From: Nocardioides jensenii JCM 1364 = NBRC 14755
Lineage (GTDB): Bacteria > Actinomycetota > Actinomycetes > Propionibacteriales > Nocardioidaceae
Direction of reading: 5' to 3'
Assembly: GCF_001552535.1 (NCBI RefSeq)
Contig: NZ_BCRJ01000028.1
Span: forward strand, 1 to 64,000
DNA: 64,000 nt
Shown here one piece after another: positions 44,464 through 52,774 of the stretch (position 1 is the first letter of the stretch; each line of letters begins with the position of its first letter). The notes beneath the pieces are model-generated. The model worked only from the letters and a program-made list of their open reading frames with translations. It made no database searches and was not told the origin of the DNA. The position numbers were made by a program, and so were the translations under genes.

Positions 44464-45436
44464 AGTGCACTCCGTGGGGGGCGTGGCGGTGACCGTCATG
44501 GACGTAGTCGACGTGGTCGCCGTGCGGGACGGCGGGGTGCCCGCAGTTCTCACCGTGCTCGTGGGGGTGTTCCTCGATCTCGTCGTGCGCCAACGGCTCG
44601 ATCTCGTCGAACGGCAGCTGTTGCCGGCGGCGCCGGCGCAGCCACATGCCGACCGGCCAGGTCAGCACGAACCCGGCCAGGGCCAGCAGCACGATGGTCG
44701 GGCCGGGTGCCACGTCGAGGGCCAGCGCCGACACCATCAACCCACCGAACGAGGCGCTCACGCCGATGGCCATCGCCGCCAGCAACGTCGTGCGGAAGCT
44801 GCGGGTCAGCTGTTGGGCCGCCGCGACCGGGACGATCATCAGCGCCGAGACCAGCAGCAGCCCGACCGTGCGCATCGCCACCGTCACCGTGACCGCGGCC
44901 AGCACGGCGACGAGGACGTTGTAGGCCCGGATGTTCAGGCCGGCGACCTGGGCGAACTCCTGGTCCTGGGCGACCGCGAACAGCTGGGGGGCGAGGCCGA
45001 CGCCGAGCAGGATCACCGTGGCGCTGAGCGCCATCGTGACCCACACGTCATCGGGCGAGATCGTGGTGATCGAGCCGAAGAGGAACTCCTGCAGGCGGGC
45101 GGCGCTCTGCCCGGCCAGGCCGGTGATCAGCACACCGCCGGCGATGCCGCCGTAGAAGAGCAGGGCCAGGGCGACGTCGCCGTTGGCGTGTCCCTGCTCG
45201 CGGATCACCTCGATCAGCACGGCGCCGAGGATCGCGACCACGACCGCCGTCCAGGTCGGGGAGGTGTTGGTGAGGAGCCCGAGGGCGACACCGGTGACCG
45301 CGACGTGGCCGATGCCGTCCCCCATCAGGGCCAGGCGCCGTTGCACCAGGTAGGTGCCGACGACGGGCGCGGCCAGACCGGTGAAGACCGCGGCGATCAT
45401 CGCGCGGATCATGAAGTCGAGGGCGAGAATGTCCAT
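44450..45436 (-). CDS. znuB: Zinc ABC transporter permease with His-rich C-terminus
   Basis: ABC-3-type permease with about eight to nine membrane helices. TYLVQRRLALMGDGIGHVAV near residue 29 and AVTVTVAMRTVGLLLVSALM near 197 are typical. After the last helix a tail of some 60 residues is rich in His, Glu and Asp (EIEEHPHEHGENCGHPAVPH; HDGHRHAPHGVHYDEH), likely facing the cytoplasm and able to bind zinc. 328 residues. ATG 45436 overlaps the znuC stop. Belongs to the znuA-znuC-znuB-zur operon. Confidence 0.92.
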   Translation of the reverse strand: MDILALDFMIRAMIAAVFTGLAAPVVGTYLVQRRLALMGDGIGHVAVTGVALGLLTNTSPTWTAVVVAILGAVLIEVIREQGHANGDVALALLFYGGIAGGVLITGLAGQSAARLQEFLFGSITTISPDDVWVTMALSATVILLGVGLAPQLFAVAQDQEFAQVAGLNIRAYNVLVAVLAAVTVTVAMRTVGLLLVSALMIVPVAAAQQLTRSFRTTLLAAMAIGVSASFGGLMVSALALDVAPGPTIVLLALAGFVLTWPVGMWLRRRRRQQLPFDEIEPLAHDEIEEHPHEHGENCGHPAVPHGDHVDYVHDGHRHAPHGVHYDEH

Positions 45437-46263
45437 CAGCGGCCCTCCCCGTCGGAGGTGCGGTCGAGCGGTGAGGCGACGTGCGGCGCGTGGTCGCGGC
45501 TGGCCGGCGCCGGATGGTGATGATGGTTGTGGCTCGCGCCGAACAGGGGGCCGTGCACCTCGTGGTCGGCCAGGGGAGGGCCGTCGTAGGCGATGCGGCC
45601 GTCACGCATGACGATCGCCCGGTCGACCAGGGGCGCCATCGGGCCCAGTTCGTGGGCCACGAGTACGACGGTCGCACCGCGATCCTTGAGCGTGGCGAGG
45701 GCCTGCGCCAGTGCCTGCTGGTTGGGCAGGTCGACGCCGGCAGTGGGCTCGTCGAGGAAGAACAGCTCGGGGTCGCCGGCCAGTGCGCGGGCGATCAGCA
45801 CCCGTTGCTGCTGCCCTCCGGAGAGCGTGGTGATGCCGTCGCGGCTGCGGTCGGCCAGGCCCACCACGTCGAGCGCGTCCATGATCGCCTGGCGGTCCTT
45901 GCGCATCAGCGGTCGCAGGAGACGACGTCGGGTCAGCCGGCCGGAGGAGACGACCTCCCAGACCGAGACCGGGACACCGCCGCCGGCCGTGGAGCGCTGC
46001 GGGACGAAGCCGATGCGGTGCCAGTCGTCGAAGTCGGCGAGATCGGAGCCGAAGATCCGCACGGTGCCGCCGACAGGCTTGCGCAGGCCGGTCATGGTGC
46101 GGACCAGGGTCGACTTTCCGGAGCCGTTGGCACCCATCAGGGCCACGAACTCGCCGCGTTCGATGCGCACGTCGATGTGGCGCAGGATCGGTCGCCCGGA
46201 AATGGCGACGGAACCGTTCTCGACCTCGAGAACGGTTCGATCGCCTGGGGTCTCGTTCAGCAC
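45436..46263 (-). CDS. znuC: Zinc ABC transporter ATP-binding protein
   Basis: ATPase of the zinc importer. Walker A LMGANGSGKSTLVRTMTG near residue 38, signature LSGGQQQRVLIARALAG near 143, Walker B ELFFLDEPTAGVD near 163, and the switch His in VVLVAHELGPM. The C-terminus carries a histidine cluster (GASHNHHHHPAPASRDHAPH), unusual for the ATPase subunit but matching the His-rich tails of its partners. 275 residues from GTG 46263, which overlaps the znuA stop by seven bases. Confidence 0.93.
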   Translation of the reverse strand: MLNETPGDRTVLEVENGSVAISGRPILRHIDVRIERGEFVALMGANGSGKSTLVRTMTGLRKPVGGTVRIFGSDLADFDDWHRIGFVPQRSTAGGGVPVSVWEVVSSGRLTRRRLLRPLMRKDRQAIMDALDVVGLADRSRDGITTLSGGQQQRVLIARALAGDPELFFLDEPTAGVDLPNQQALAQALATLKDRGATVVLVAHELGPMAPLVDRAIVMRDGRIAYDGPPLADHEVHGPLFGASHNHHHHPAPASRDHAPHVASPLDRTSDGEGR

Positions 46264-47225
46264 CCGTTGGCCTTCTTCAGGGCAGTCAGGTTGTTCTTCA
46301 TGAGTGAAAGGTAGTTCTCGTTCTTCGTCAGGTCACTCAGGCCCTCGATCGGGTCGAGCACGGCGGCCTCGACGCCGACGTCCGCGGCGAGCGCTTCGGC
46401 GGCCTTCTTGCTGCCCAGTGCCTCGGAGAACACCGTGGTCAGGCCGTCGGCACGGACGAGTCGCTCGAGGCGGGCGCGGTCACCCGGGGTCGGCTCGGCG
46501 CCGGGTGAGAGCCCGGTGATGGCCTCGAAGTGCAGTCCGTAGCGCGACAGGTAGCCGAACGCCTCGTGGTTGACCACCACGGTGTCGCGTTCGCAGCTGG
46601 ACAACCCGCTGGCGTACGCCTTGTCCAGGGCCTCGAGCTCGGCGCGGAAGTCGGCGGCGTTGGCGGTGAACTCGTCCTTGTGGTCGGGGTCGATGCCGCT
46701 GAGCTTGTCGGCGATCGCGTCGGCCAGGTCGGCCATCAGCAGCGGGTCCAGCCAGAAGTGGGGGTCGTTCTCGCCTTGCTCGTGGTCGTGACCTTCGTGC
46801 TCGTCGGCGTGCTCGTCTTCGGCGTGCTCGTCTCCTTCGTGCTGGTCCGCGTCGTCCTCGCCGTTCTGGTGCAGGTCGATCACCTCGGCTGCGTCGAGGG
46901 TCTCGCCCTCGGCGTTCTGCTCGACGGCCTCGTCGACGGCGGGCTGGAACCCGGTCTCGAAGATGACCAGTCCGGCCTGGGCGACGTCGCCGGTCTGACG
47001 CACGCTCAGCTCGACGTCGTGCGGCTCGCGGCCGGCCTGGACCAGATTCTCGACCTCGAAGTGGTCGCCCGCCACGCGCTCGGCGGCGTACGCCAGCGGG
47101 TAGAAGGCCGCGGAGACCTTCTGCTCGTCGACGTCCCCCTCGCCCGAGAGAGCTCCGCATCCGGCAAGGAAGAGGGAGGCGCTGAGGGCGAGGGGTACGG
47201 CGAAGCGTGTGACGGGCAAGTTCAT
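46257..47225 (-). CDS. znuA: Zinc ABC transporter substrate-binding lipoprotein
   Basis: Cluster A-I (ZnuA-like) metal-binding lipoprotein. The signal peptide has lipobox FLAGC (ALSASLFLAGCGALSG). Zinc-ligand histidines are visible at EPHDVELSVRQ near residue 62, in NDPHFWLDPLLMADLADAIA near 145 and in VVVNHEAFGYLSRYGLHFEA near 208. Between the first two is a long acidic/His-rich loop (HEGDEHAEDEHADEHEGHDH) diagnostic of zinc-specific members. 322 residues from ATG 47225. The Zur palindrome overlaps the start region. First gene of the operon. Confidence 0.93.
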   Translation of the reverse strand: MNLPVTRFAVPLALSASLFLAGCGALSGEGDVDEQKVSAAFYPLAYAAERVAGDHFEVENLVQAGREPHDVELSVRQTGDVAQAGLVIFETGFQPAVDEAVEQNAEGETLDAAEVIDLHQNGEDDADQHEGDEHAEDEHADEHEGHDHEQGENDPHFWLDPLLMADLADAIADKLSGIDPDHKDEFTANAADFRAELEALDKAYASGLSSCERDTVVVNHEAFGYLSRYGLHFEAITGLSPGAEPTPGDRARLERLVRADGLTTVFSEALGSKKAAEALAADVGVEAAVLDPIEGLSDLTKNENYLSLMKNNLTALKKANGC

Positions 47226-47239
47226 GAGAACGATTCTCA
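47225..47239. promoter_or_regulatory. Zur-box-like palindrome 1
   Basis: tgagaacgattctca, a 15-mer whose arms tgagaa / ttctca are exact reverse complements, matching the actinobacterial Zur core TGAxAAxxxTTxTCA. It touches the znuA start codon, so bound Zur would block transcription. Confidence 0.75.
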
Positions 47240-47245
47240 GCAAGA

Positions 47246-47260
47246 TGAGAACCGTTGTCA
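47246..47260. promoter_or_regulatory. Zur-box-like palindrome 2
   Basis: tgagaaccgttgtca, a weaker copy of the same 15-mer placed 21 bp upstream of palindrome 1, i.e. two helical turns away. Tandem sites at that spacing suggest cooperative binding of Zur dimers. Confidence 0.6.
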
Positions 47261-47369
47261 AATCCGTATGTCGCGACCGGTGTCAGTCGTGCGGTCGTGG
47301 TGATGTTTCGCCCGTGACAGAACGCGTGTGGAGCGACCGTGACCCCGCGTTGCATGGGAGATTGGGGGT

Positions 47370-47687
47370 GTGTTGGTGGTGAACAGGTTCCGGGTGCCCG
47401 AGCCCGACCAGACGTCGTTTCGCGCGAAGGTCGAGCAGGCGCACGCGCTGCTGGCGGCGTGTGCCGGGTACGTCGACGGGACGGTCGGTCGCAACGTCGA
47501 CGAGCCGGACCTCTGGGTGCTCACCACGAGGTGGATCCATGTCGGCGCCTACCGTCGCGCGCTGTCGTCGTACGACGTGAAGCTGGGCGCCTGGGAGCTC
47601 CTGGGTGCTGCTCTCGACGAGCCGAGCGCCTACGAGATCGTCGAGCCCGGGGAGCAGACCAACCAGGCGATGGCGCGCGAGACCTGA
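47370..47687 (+). CDS. Antibiotic-biosynthesis-monooxygenase (ABM)-domain protein
   Basis: Small ferredoxin-like alpha+beta barrel protein. MLVVNRFRVPEPDQTSFRAK starts the first strand and helix, HALLAACAGYVDGTVGRNVD covers the second, and DLWVLTTRWIHVGAYRRALS is the third strand and helix; this is the ABM layout. Members include haem-degrading enzymes and small quinol monooxygenases. No catalytic residues specific to either group are evident. 105 residues from GTG 47370. Single gene between znuA (divergent) and glyS. Confidence 0.72.
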   Translation: MLVVNRFRVPEPDQTSFRAKVEQAHALLAACAGYVDGTVGRNVDEPDLWVLTTRWIHVGAYRRALSSYDVKLGAWELLGAALDEPSAYEIVEPGEQTNQAMARET

Positions 47688-47734
47688 GCAGACCAGCCGG
47701 CCCACCGGCCGAGTCAACCTCTGAGGGGCGCCCC

Positions 47735-47824
47735 GCGCAGCTGCGCCGCAAACTCGAGGCGGACCCGTCGAAGCCGCGTCACATCCTGACCAGCGCAGGG
47801 ATCGGCTACCTGCTCGAACCCTGA
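47735..47824 (+). pseudogene. 3' remnant of an OmpR/KdpE-type response regulator
   Basis: The frame ending at 47824 reads AQLRRKLEADPSKPRHILTS followed by AGIGYLLEP and a stop. This matches the end of the winged-helix DNA-binding domain of OmpR-class regulators, where LRRKLE-x-DP-x-x-P-R-x-I-x-T-x-x-G-x-GY-x-x-x-P is near invariant. Nothing upstream in frame looks like the rest of such a protein, so about 29 C-terminal codons survive in the gap before glyS. Confidence 0.75.
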
Positions 47825-47905
47825 GCCGGAACGCGCACGACAGGGTCGTTAGGCTTGATCCTTCCAGACCGACAGCCAGTCGGCCGACCTTCCCCAGGAG
47901 CTCCC

Positions 47906-49318
47906 GTGGCCAAGCCGCCCCCCTCGCCCGTCGACAACGTCGTCTCCCTCGCCAAGCGTCGAGGCTTCGTCTACCCGTGCGGTGAGATCTACGGCGGCAC
48001 CCGCTCCGCGTGGGACTACGGCCCCCTCGGTGTCGAGCTCAAGGAGAACATCAAGCGCCAGTGGTGGAAGGCGATGGTTCAGGGCCGCGAGGACGTCGTC
48101 GGCCTCGACTCCAGCATCCTCCTGCCGCGCGAGACGTGGGTGGCCTCCGGCCATGTCGACACGTTCAACGACCCGCTGACCGAGTGCCAGTCGTGCCACA
48201 AGCGGTTCCGCGCCGACCACCTGCAGGAGGCGTACTTCGAGAAGAATGCATCGAAGAAGCCCGAGCTCACGTCGCCCGATGACGTCGACCTCAAGGACGT
48301 CGCCTGCGCCAACTGCGGCACCCGTGGCGCGTGGACCGAGCCGCGCGAGTTCTCCGGCATGCTCAAGACCCATGTCGGCGTCCTCGAGGACGAGTCCGGC
48401 ATGCTCTACCTGCGCCCCGAGACCGCCCAGGGCATCTTCCTCAACTTCGCCAACGTGGTGACCAGCTCGCGTCGCAAGCCGCCGTTCGGCATCGCCCAGA
48501 TCGGCAAGAGCTTCCGCAACGAGATCACGCCGGGCAACTTCATCTTCCGCACCCGTGAGTTCGAGCAGATGGAGATGGAGTTCTTCGTCAAGCCCGGCGA
48601 GGACGACGAGTGGCACAAGTACTGGATCGAGGAGCGCACCCGGTGGTACGTCGACCTCGGCATCAACCCCGACAACCTGCGCCACTTCGAGCACCCCCTG
48701 GAGAAGCTGAGCCACTACTCCAAGGGCACCACCGACATCGAGTACCGCTTCCGCTTCGCCGGCTCCGAGTGGGGTGAGCTCGAAGGCATCGCGAACCGCA
48801 CCGACTTCGACCTGACCACGCACTCCAAGCACTCGGGTCAGGACCTCTCCTACTTCGACCAGGCCAACAACGAGCGCTACACGCCCTACGTCATCGAGCC
48901 GGCGGCCGGTCTGAGTCGCAGCCTGATGACGTTCCTGGTCGACGCCTACTCCGAGGACGAGGCGCCCAACACCAAGGGCGGCGTCGACAAGCGCACGGTG
49001 CTGCGCCTCGACCCGCGCCTGGCCCCGGTCAAGGTCGCGGTGCTGCCGCTGAGCCGCAACGCCGACCTGTCGCCGAAGGCGAAGGCACTGTCCGCCGAGC
49101 TGCGTCGCAACTGGAACGTCGAGTTCGACGACTCCGGCGCGATCGGCCGCCGCTACCGCCGGCAGGACGAGATCGGTACCCCCTACTGCGTGACCGTCGA
49201 CTTCGAGACGCTCGACGACAACGCCGTCACGGTGCGCGAACGTGACTCGATGTCGCAGGAGCGGATCAGCCTCGACGGCATCTCGTCGTACTTCGCGGAG
49301 CGTTTGCTCGGTTCGTGA
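47906..49318 (+). CDS. glyS: Glycyl-tRNA synthetase (alpha2 type)
   Basis: Class II aminoacyl-tRNA synthetase charging tRNA-Gly. The N-terminal [20 protein letters not shown] and [20 protein letters not shown] are family signatures. Motif 2 is the segment around [20 protein letters not shown] near residue 208, and motif 3 lies in [20 protein letters not shown] near 330 (G-x-S-R). [12 protein letters not shown] and CANCGTRG form a zinc-binding insertion. 470 residues. GTG 47906, five bases after aggag, is chosen over further upstream codons. Confidence 0.96.
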   Translation: MAKPPPSPVDNVVSLAKRRGFVYPCGEIYGGTRSAWDYGPLGVELKENIKRQWWKAMVQGREDVVGLDSSILLPRETWVASGHVDTFNDPLTECQSCHKRFRADHLQEAYFEKNASKKPELTSPDDVDLKDVACANCGTRGAWTEPREFSGMLKTHVGVLEDESGMLYLRPETAQGIFLNFANVVTSSRRKPPFGIAQIGKSFRNEITPGNFIFRTREFEQMEMEFFVKPGEDDEWHKYWIEERTRWYVDLGINPDNLRHFEHPLEKLSHYSKGTTDIEYRFRFAGSEWGELEGIANRTDFDLTTHSKHSGQDLSYFDQANNERYTPYVIEPAAGLSRSLMTFLVDAYSEDEAPNTKGGVDKRTVLRLDPRLAPVKVAVLPLSRNADLSPKAKALSAELRRNWNVEFDDSGAIGRRYRRQDEIGTPYCVTVDFETLDDNAVTVRERDSMSQERISLDGISSYFAERLLGS

Positions 49319-49366
49319 CCTGCGTTTCGGCGTCCGACGACTGCGCCGTCGGTGCACAATGACGCC

Positions 49367-50020
49367 ATGAATTCTGCTGTCGTTCGCCTTGCCTCGTTGT
49401 CCCTGGTCGCCGTCGTAGCCCTCGCGGGCTGTGGGGGCGGGGACGACGACGGCAAGGACAAGAAGGACTCCCAGGGGGAGTCCTCCCAGACCACCGACGG
49501 CTCGAGCGCGCCCGAGGATGACGGTCTGACCGAGCCCGGGTCGAGTCTGGAGCTCGGTGACCCGGCCCGGTTCGAGTGGCAGGCCACCGCGAAGGTGAGC
49601 GGCGAGGCCGAGGTCACGGTGACCCGCATCGACAAGGCCGCGATCAAGGCGTTCAGCGGGTTCAAGCTGAGCGACGAGATGAAGAAGGCGACGCCCTACT
49701 ACGTGCACCTGAAGGTGACCAACACCGGCACCACCAACCTCGGTGGCTTCGAGCCGCCGGTCTTCCTCGACAACGGCTCCTCGATCCTCTACCCGGCAGC
49801 GCACATCAGCGGCTTCGCCCCGTGCGCCGACCGGCTGCTGCCGAAGAAGTTCGGCCCCAAGGCCAAGCCCGCCGCCCTCTGCATGGTGTTCCTGGCCCCC
49901 GCCAAGACGAAGCTGCGAACGGTCGCGCTGCGCCCCGACGAGTCCCAGGAGCAGATCGACTGGACCGGCAAGCTCACCAAGCCGGGCACCGCGAAGAAGA
50001 AGCCCAGGAAGAAGCCCTGA
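49367..50020 (+). CDS. Lipoprotein of unknown function
   Basis: Signal peptide with lipobox ALAGC (MNSAVVRLASLSLVAVVALA then GCGGGDDDG), an acidic Ser/Lys/Asp linker, and a globular domain from about residue 55. The domain has beta-rich repeats: FEWQATAKVSGEAEVTVTRI, KATPYYVHLKVTNTGTTNLG, GFEPPVFLDNGSSILYPAAH, and a Cys pair (FAPCADRLLP; PAALCMVFLAPAKT). The Ig-like pattern with YYVHLKVTNTG resembles the DUF4352 or telomeric-repeat-binding-like immunoglobulin folds of secreted proteins. It ends with a basic KKKPRKKP tail. 217 residues. Not assigned further. Confidence 0.7.
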   Translation: MNSAVVRLASLSLVAVVALAGCGGGDDDGKDKKDSQGESSQTTDGSSAPEDDGLTEPGSSLELGDPARFEWQATAKVSGEAEVTVTRIDKAAIKAFSGFKLSDEMKKATPYYVHLKVTNTGTTNLGGFEPPVFLDNGSSILYPAAHISGFAPCADRLLPKKFGPKAKPAALCMVFLAPAKTKLRTVALRPDESQEQIDWTGKLTKPGTAKKKPRKKP

Positions 50021-50041
50021 CGTCCTGGAACCTGCCCCCCG

Positions 50042-50077
50042 CGAGTTGTTGATTCCTGACGCTCGAGTTGTTGATTC
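50042..50077 (-). repeat. 36-bp paired intergenic repeat, copy C (inverted orientation)
   Basis: Both 14-mers are identical here: cgagttgttgattc at 50042-50055 and again at 50064-50077, with the 8-bp spacer ctgacgct. On the minus strand this reads gaatcaacaactcg twice, matching copies A and B. It sits between the lipoprotein gene and dus. Confidence 0.78.
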
Positions 50078-50129
50078 TCGACGGCCGTGGGGCGGCTGAA
50101 TTCCCGCCGAACGCCCCTCCCGGGCCACA

Positions 50130-51317
50130 ATGGTTGCCATGACGACCACGCCGACCCGCCTCCCCGGCAGCCTTCCCGGTGCCCTGCACCTGGGTGGGCT
50201 GACCGTCGAGACGCCCGTCGTGCTGGCCCCGATGGCAGGCATCACCAACGCCGCCTACCGCCGGCTGTGCCTGGAGCAGATGCAGGCCGTAGGCGCCGAC
50301 GGCGTCTTCGTCTGCGAGATGATCACCTCGCGCGGGCTGGTCGAGGGTGACGCGATGACCCGGTCGATGCTGGTCTTCGACGAGCTCGAGACACGCCGCA
50401 GCGTGCAGCTCTACGGCACCGACCCGATCCACGTCGGCAAGGCCGCCGAGATCCTCTGCGCCGAGTACGGCGTGGCTCACATCGACCTGAACTTCGGCTG
50501 CCCGGTGCCCAAGGTCACCCGCAAGGGTGGCGGGGGAGCCCTGCCCTGGAAGCGCGGACTGCTCGGGGCGATCCTCGAGAACGCTGTGCGCGCCGCGGCG
50601 CCGTACGACGTCCCGGTGACGATGAAGACCCGCAAGGGCATTGACGATGACCACCTGACCTACCTCGACGCCGGTCGCATCGCGCAGGAGGCCGGGTGCG
50701 CGGCGATCGCCCTGCACGGGCGCACCGTCGAACAGGCCTACTCGGGCACCGCCGACTGGGCGTCGATCGCCGAGCTGGTCGACCACGTCGACATCCCCGT
50801 GCTCGGCAACGGTGACATCTGGGAGGCCACCGACGCGCTGCGCATGGTCGAGGAGACCGGTGTCGCCGGTGTCGTCGTCGGCCGGGGCTGTCTCGGTCGG
50901 CCCTGGCTGTTCCGCGACCTGGCCGCGGCCTTCCGCGGGGAGCGGATCGCCACCCTGCCCAGGTTGGGCGAGGTGGCCGCGATGATGCGTCGACACGCCG
51001 AGCTGCTCAGTCTGCACATGGGGGAGGAGCGCGGTTGCAAGGAGTTCCGCAAGCACGTCTCGTGGTACCTCAAGGGCTTCCCCGTCGGCGGTGCGTTGCG
51101 TCACTCGTTGGCCCTCATCGACAGTCTCGCCACTCTCGACGTCCTGCTCAGTGAGCTGGACCCCGACGCGGTCTTCCCGGTCGCCGAGCTGGGTGCGCCG
51201 CGCGGGCGTCAGGGCACCCCGCGCAAGCGCGTCGTGCTGCCCGACGGCTGGCTCGACGACGCCGACGGACGTGACTGGCTGATGGCTGAGGACGTGTCCG
51301 CCGCATCGGGCGGGTGA
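50130..51317 (+). CDS. dusB: tRNA-dihydrouridine synthase (DusB-like)
   Basis: FMN-dependent reductase making dihydrouridine in the tRNA D-loop. VVLAPMAGITNAAYRRLCLE near residue 28 binds FMN. IDLNFGCPVPKVTRKGGGGA near 118 holds the catalytic cysteine. CAAIALHGRTVEQAYSGTAD and IPVLGNGDIWEATDALRMVE complete the barrel. The C-terminal helical domain follows. 395 residues from ATG 50130; ATG 50139 (MTTTPTRLPG) is equally possible. Co-directional with glyS and the exported protein downstream. Confidence 0.93.
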   Translation: MVAMTTTPTRLPGSLPGALHLGGLTVETPVVLAPMAGITNAAYRRLCLEQMQAVGADGVFVCEMITSRGLVEGDAMTRSMLVFDELETRRSVQLYGTDPIHVGKAAEILCAEYGVAHIDLNFGCPVPKVTRKGGGGALPWKRGLLGAILENAVRAAAPYDVPVTMKTRKGIDDDHLTYLDAGRIAQEAGCAAIALHGRTVEQAYSGTADWASIAELVDHVDIPVLGNGDIWEATDALRMVEETGVAGVVVGRGCLGRPWLFRDLAAAFRGERIATLPRLGEVAAMMRRHAELLSLHMGEERGCKEFRKHVSWYLKGFPVGGALRHSLALIDSLATLDVLLSELDPDAVFPVAELGAPRGRQGTPRKRVVLPDGWLDDADGRDWLMAEDVSAASGG

Positions 51318-51445
51318 TCGGGAACACCCGGTGAATTCCGGACCCAAATGGGACATTTCCATCTGGTTCATGTTTCACTCGATCCTCGTGCCCGATCGAG
51401 AACCGGTTCGGGGACAGCCCCCTGTCAGCTATCGCAAAGGATCAG
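51310..51445 (+). promoter_or_regulatory. Candidate c-di-AMP (ydaO-yuaA-type) riboswitch
   Basis: The leader before the hydrolase-like gene contains gggaacacccggtgaattcc (51320-51339), resembling the conserved GGGAACC...GGGGUGAAUC core. It ends with ctgtcagctatcgc (51422-51435), resembling the CAGCUAACCUCGU 3' element. Actinobacterial ydaO riboswitches usually precede cell-wall hydrolase genes, as here. The match is partial and by eye. Confidence 0.4.
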
Positions 51446-51449
51446 CGCT

Positions 51450-52316
51450 GTGGCAAATCATGGCCACAAGCGGGACACCAATGCCCGCCGCAAGCCCCGC
51501 CTGGTGATCATCGCAGGATCGATCTCCACGCTCGCCACCCTCGCCGTCGTCGGTGTCGGAGTCCTCGGATCCGACCCCGAGGTGCAGAAGGTGGTCAGCG
51601 CCAACCAGGCCTCCATCGGCAACAGCACCGCTGACCGGAAGACCGAGTCCTCCCGCTCCAGTGCTCGAGGAGCCGATCTCGACCTCGACACGCTGCGCAG
51701 CTCGGCGACGTACTCCCGCAACGCGGACCGCCTGGCCACCAAGCGCGCGGTCACCAAGGCCCACGACAATCTGTGGACCACCGAGGAGCTCAACCTCTGG
51801 GACTCGGCCACCGACCAGGCTGCCCAGGTCGGCACGATCGAGGCCGGCAAGAAGGTCCTGGTCACCGGTCGTGAGCAGAACGGCCGCTCCGAGATCGTGC
51901 TCGGCGGCGCATCGCGCTGGGTGACAGCGGAGTACCTCGACGACGAGAAGCCGGTCGAGGGCATCGGCGGCGACTGCACCAACGGCACCTCGGTGCCCAG
52001 CGGCGTGAGCCCCAACATCGTCAAGGTTCACCAGGCCGTCTGTGCCGCGTTCCCCGAGATCACCACCTACGGCACGTTCCGTGGCGACGGTGAGCACTCG
52101 CAGGGTCTCGCGGTCGACATCATGGTCAGCGGCGACCGCGGCTGGGAGGTCGCGGAGTTCGTCCGCGCCAACTTCTCCGACCTGGGCGTGAACTACATCA
52201 TCTACTCCCAGCAGATCTGGTCCGTGGACCGCTCCGGCGAGGGCTGGCGTGGGATGGAGGACCGTGGCTCGACCACGGCCAACCACTACGACCACGTGCA
52301 CGTCACGACGTACTGA
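51450..52316 (+). CDS. Exported SH3-like / peptidoglycan-hydrolase-like protein
   Basis: Predicted secreted or membrane-anchored protein. A basic N-terminus (NHGHKRDTNARRKPRLVIIA) is followed by a hydrophobic segment (GSISTLATLAVVGVGVLG), then a disordered linker. A bacterial SH3-like domain follows (residues about 95-170: LWTTEELNLWDSATDQAAQV; RWVTAEYLDDEK). The C-terminal domain has GEHSQGLAVDIMVSGDRGWE, YIIYSQQIWSVDRSGEGWRG and NHYDHVHVTTY. The H-S-x-G-x-A-x-D...H-x-D-H-V-H pattern is that of D-Ala-D-Ala carboxypeptidase-like (M15) metallopeptidase folds. 288 residues from GTG 51450. Likely cell-wall remodelling. Confidence 0.78.
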   Translation: MANHGHKRDTNARRKPRLVIIAGSISTLATLAVVGVGVLGSDPEVQKVVSANQASIGNSTADRKTESSRSSARGADLDLDTLRSSATYSRNADRLATKRAVTKAHDNLWTTEELNLWDSATDQAAQVGTIEAGKKVLVTGREQNGRSEIVLGGASRWVTAEYLDDEKPVEGIGGDCTNGTSVPSGVSPNIVKVHQAVCAAFPEITTYGTFRGDGEHSQGLAVDIMVSGDRGWEVAEFVRANFSDLGVNYIIYSQQIWSVDRSGEGWRGMEDRGSTTANHYDHVHVTTY

Positions 52317-52774
52317 TCACGTCGGAAGTTGCATCTGACGCAGAACTCTTACGCTGGATGTATTCGTGCGGTGACGTGAAGGCCATCCGGTCGGAGGCGG
52401 CTGCCAGTTCGCGTCAGGACCAGTAGGCGTTGTGCCTCATCAAGTTGAGCGGCTGATCCCAGCGCTCGGAACCGACGTCAGATCTGCCTCGCGCAAGACT
52501 CCGAACGACCATGTCCGCGCTGGTCGTACCTGATCAGCGCGCCTCATTCGCCAGGGGCGTGAGAACGCCATGCAGACTCGTCGAGTCGATCCCTGGGCCA
52601 CCGTGGACTCCGACAACGGCCCGCCTCTAGATAGCGACCGAATGAGATGCGAAACGTGGTCCCGAGGATCCCGGGCCTCTCGCACACACTGTGTGCCGGT
52701 GGGCCTTCCGCCATGGAACTCCGTCAGTTCGAACATCCGACTCGCCGGTATTCTCGCGGCAACCACGCCGACGG
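52317..52774. other. Gene-free stretch left of the sigma-factor pair
   Basis: About 460 bp without a gene I can support; short open frames on either strand lack protein-like composition. Composition is visibly less GC-biased than the neighbouring core genes. It contains the left copy of the 19-bp direct repeat (52725-52743). Confidence 0.5.
52725..52743 (+). repeat. 19-bp direct repeat, left copy
   Basis: cagttcgaacatccgactc, identical to 54015-54033. It lies 31 bp beyond the 3' end of the sigma-factor gene, so the two copies bracket the sigma/partner gene pair. Confidence 0.7.

Noticed and set aside
47339-47734. Extending the response-regulator remnant upstream
   Set aside because: The upstream part of that frame is the shadow of the ABM-domain gene and shows no receiver or winged-helix sequence.
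52440-52766. Possible 108-residue minus-strand gene
   Set aside because: Overlaps the direct repeat, has no ribosome-binding site or domain, and its composition looks like translated non-coding DNA.
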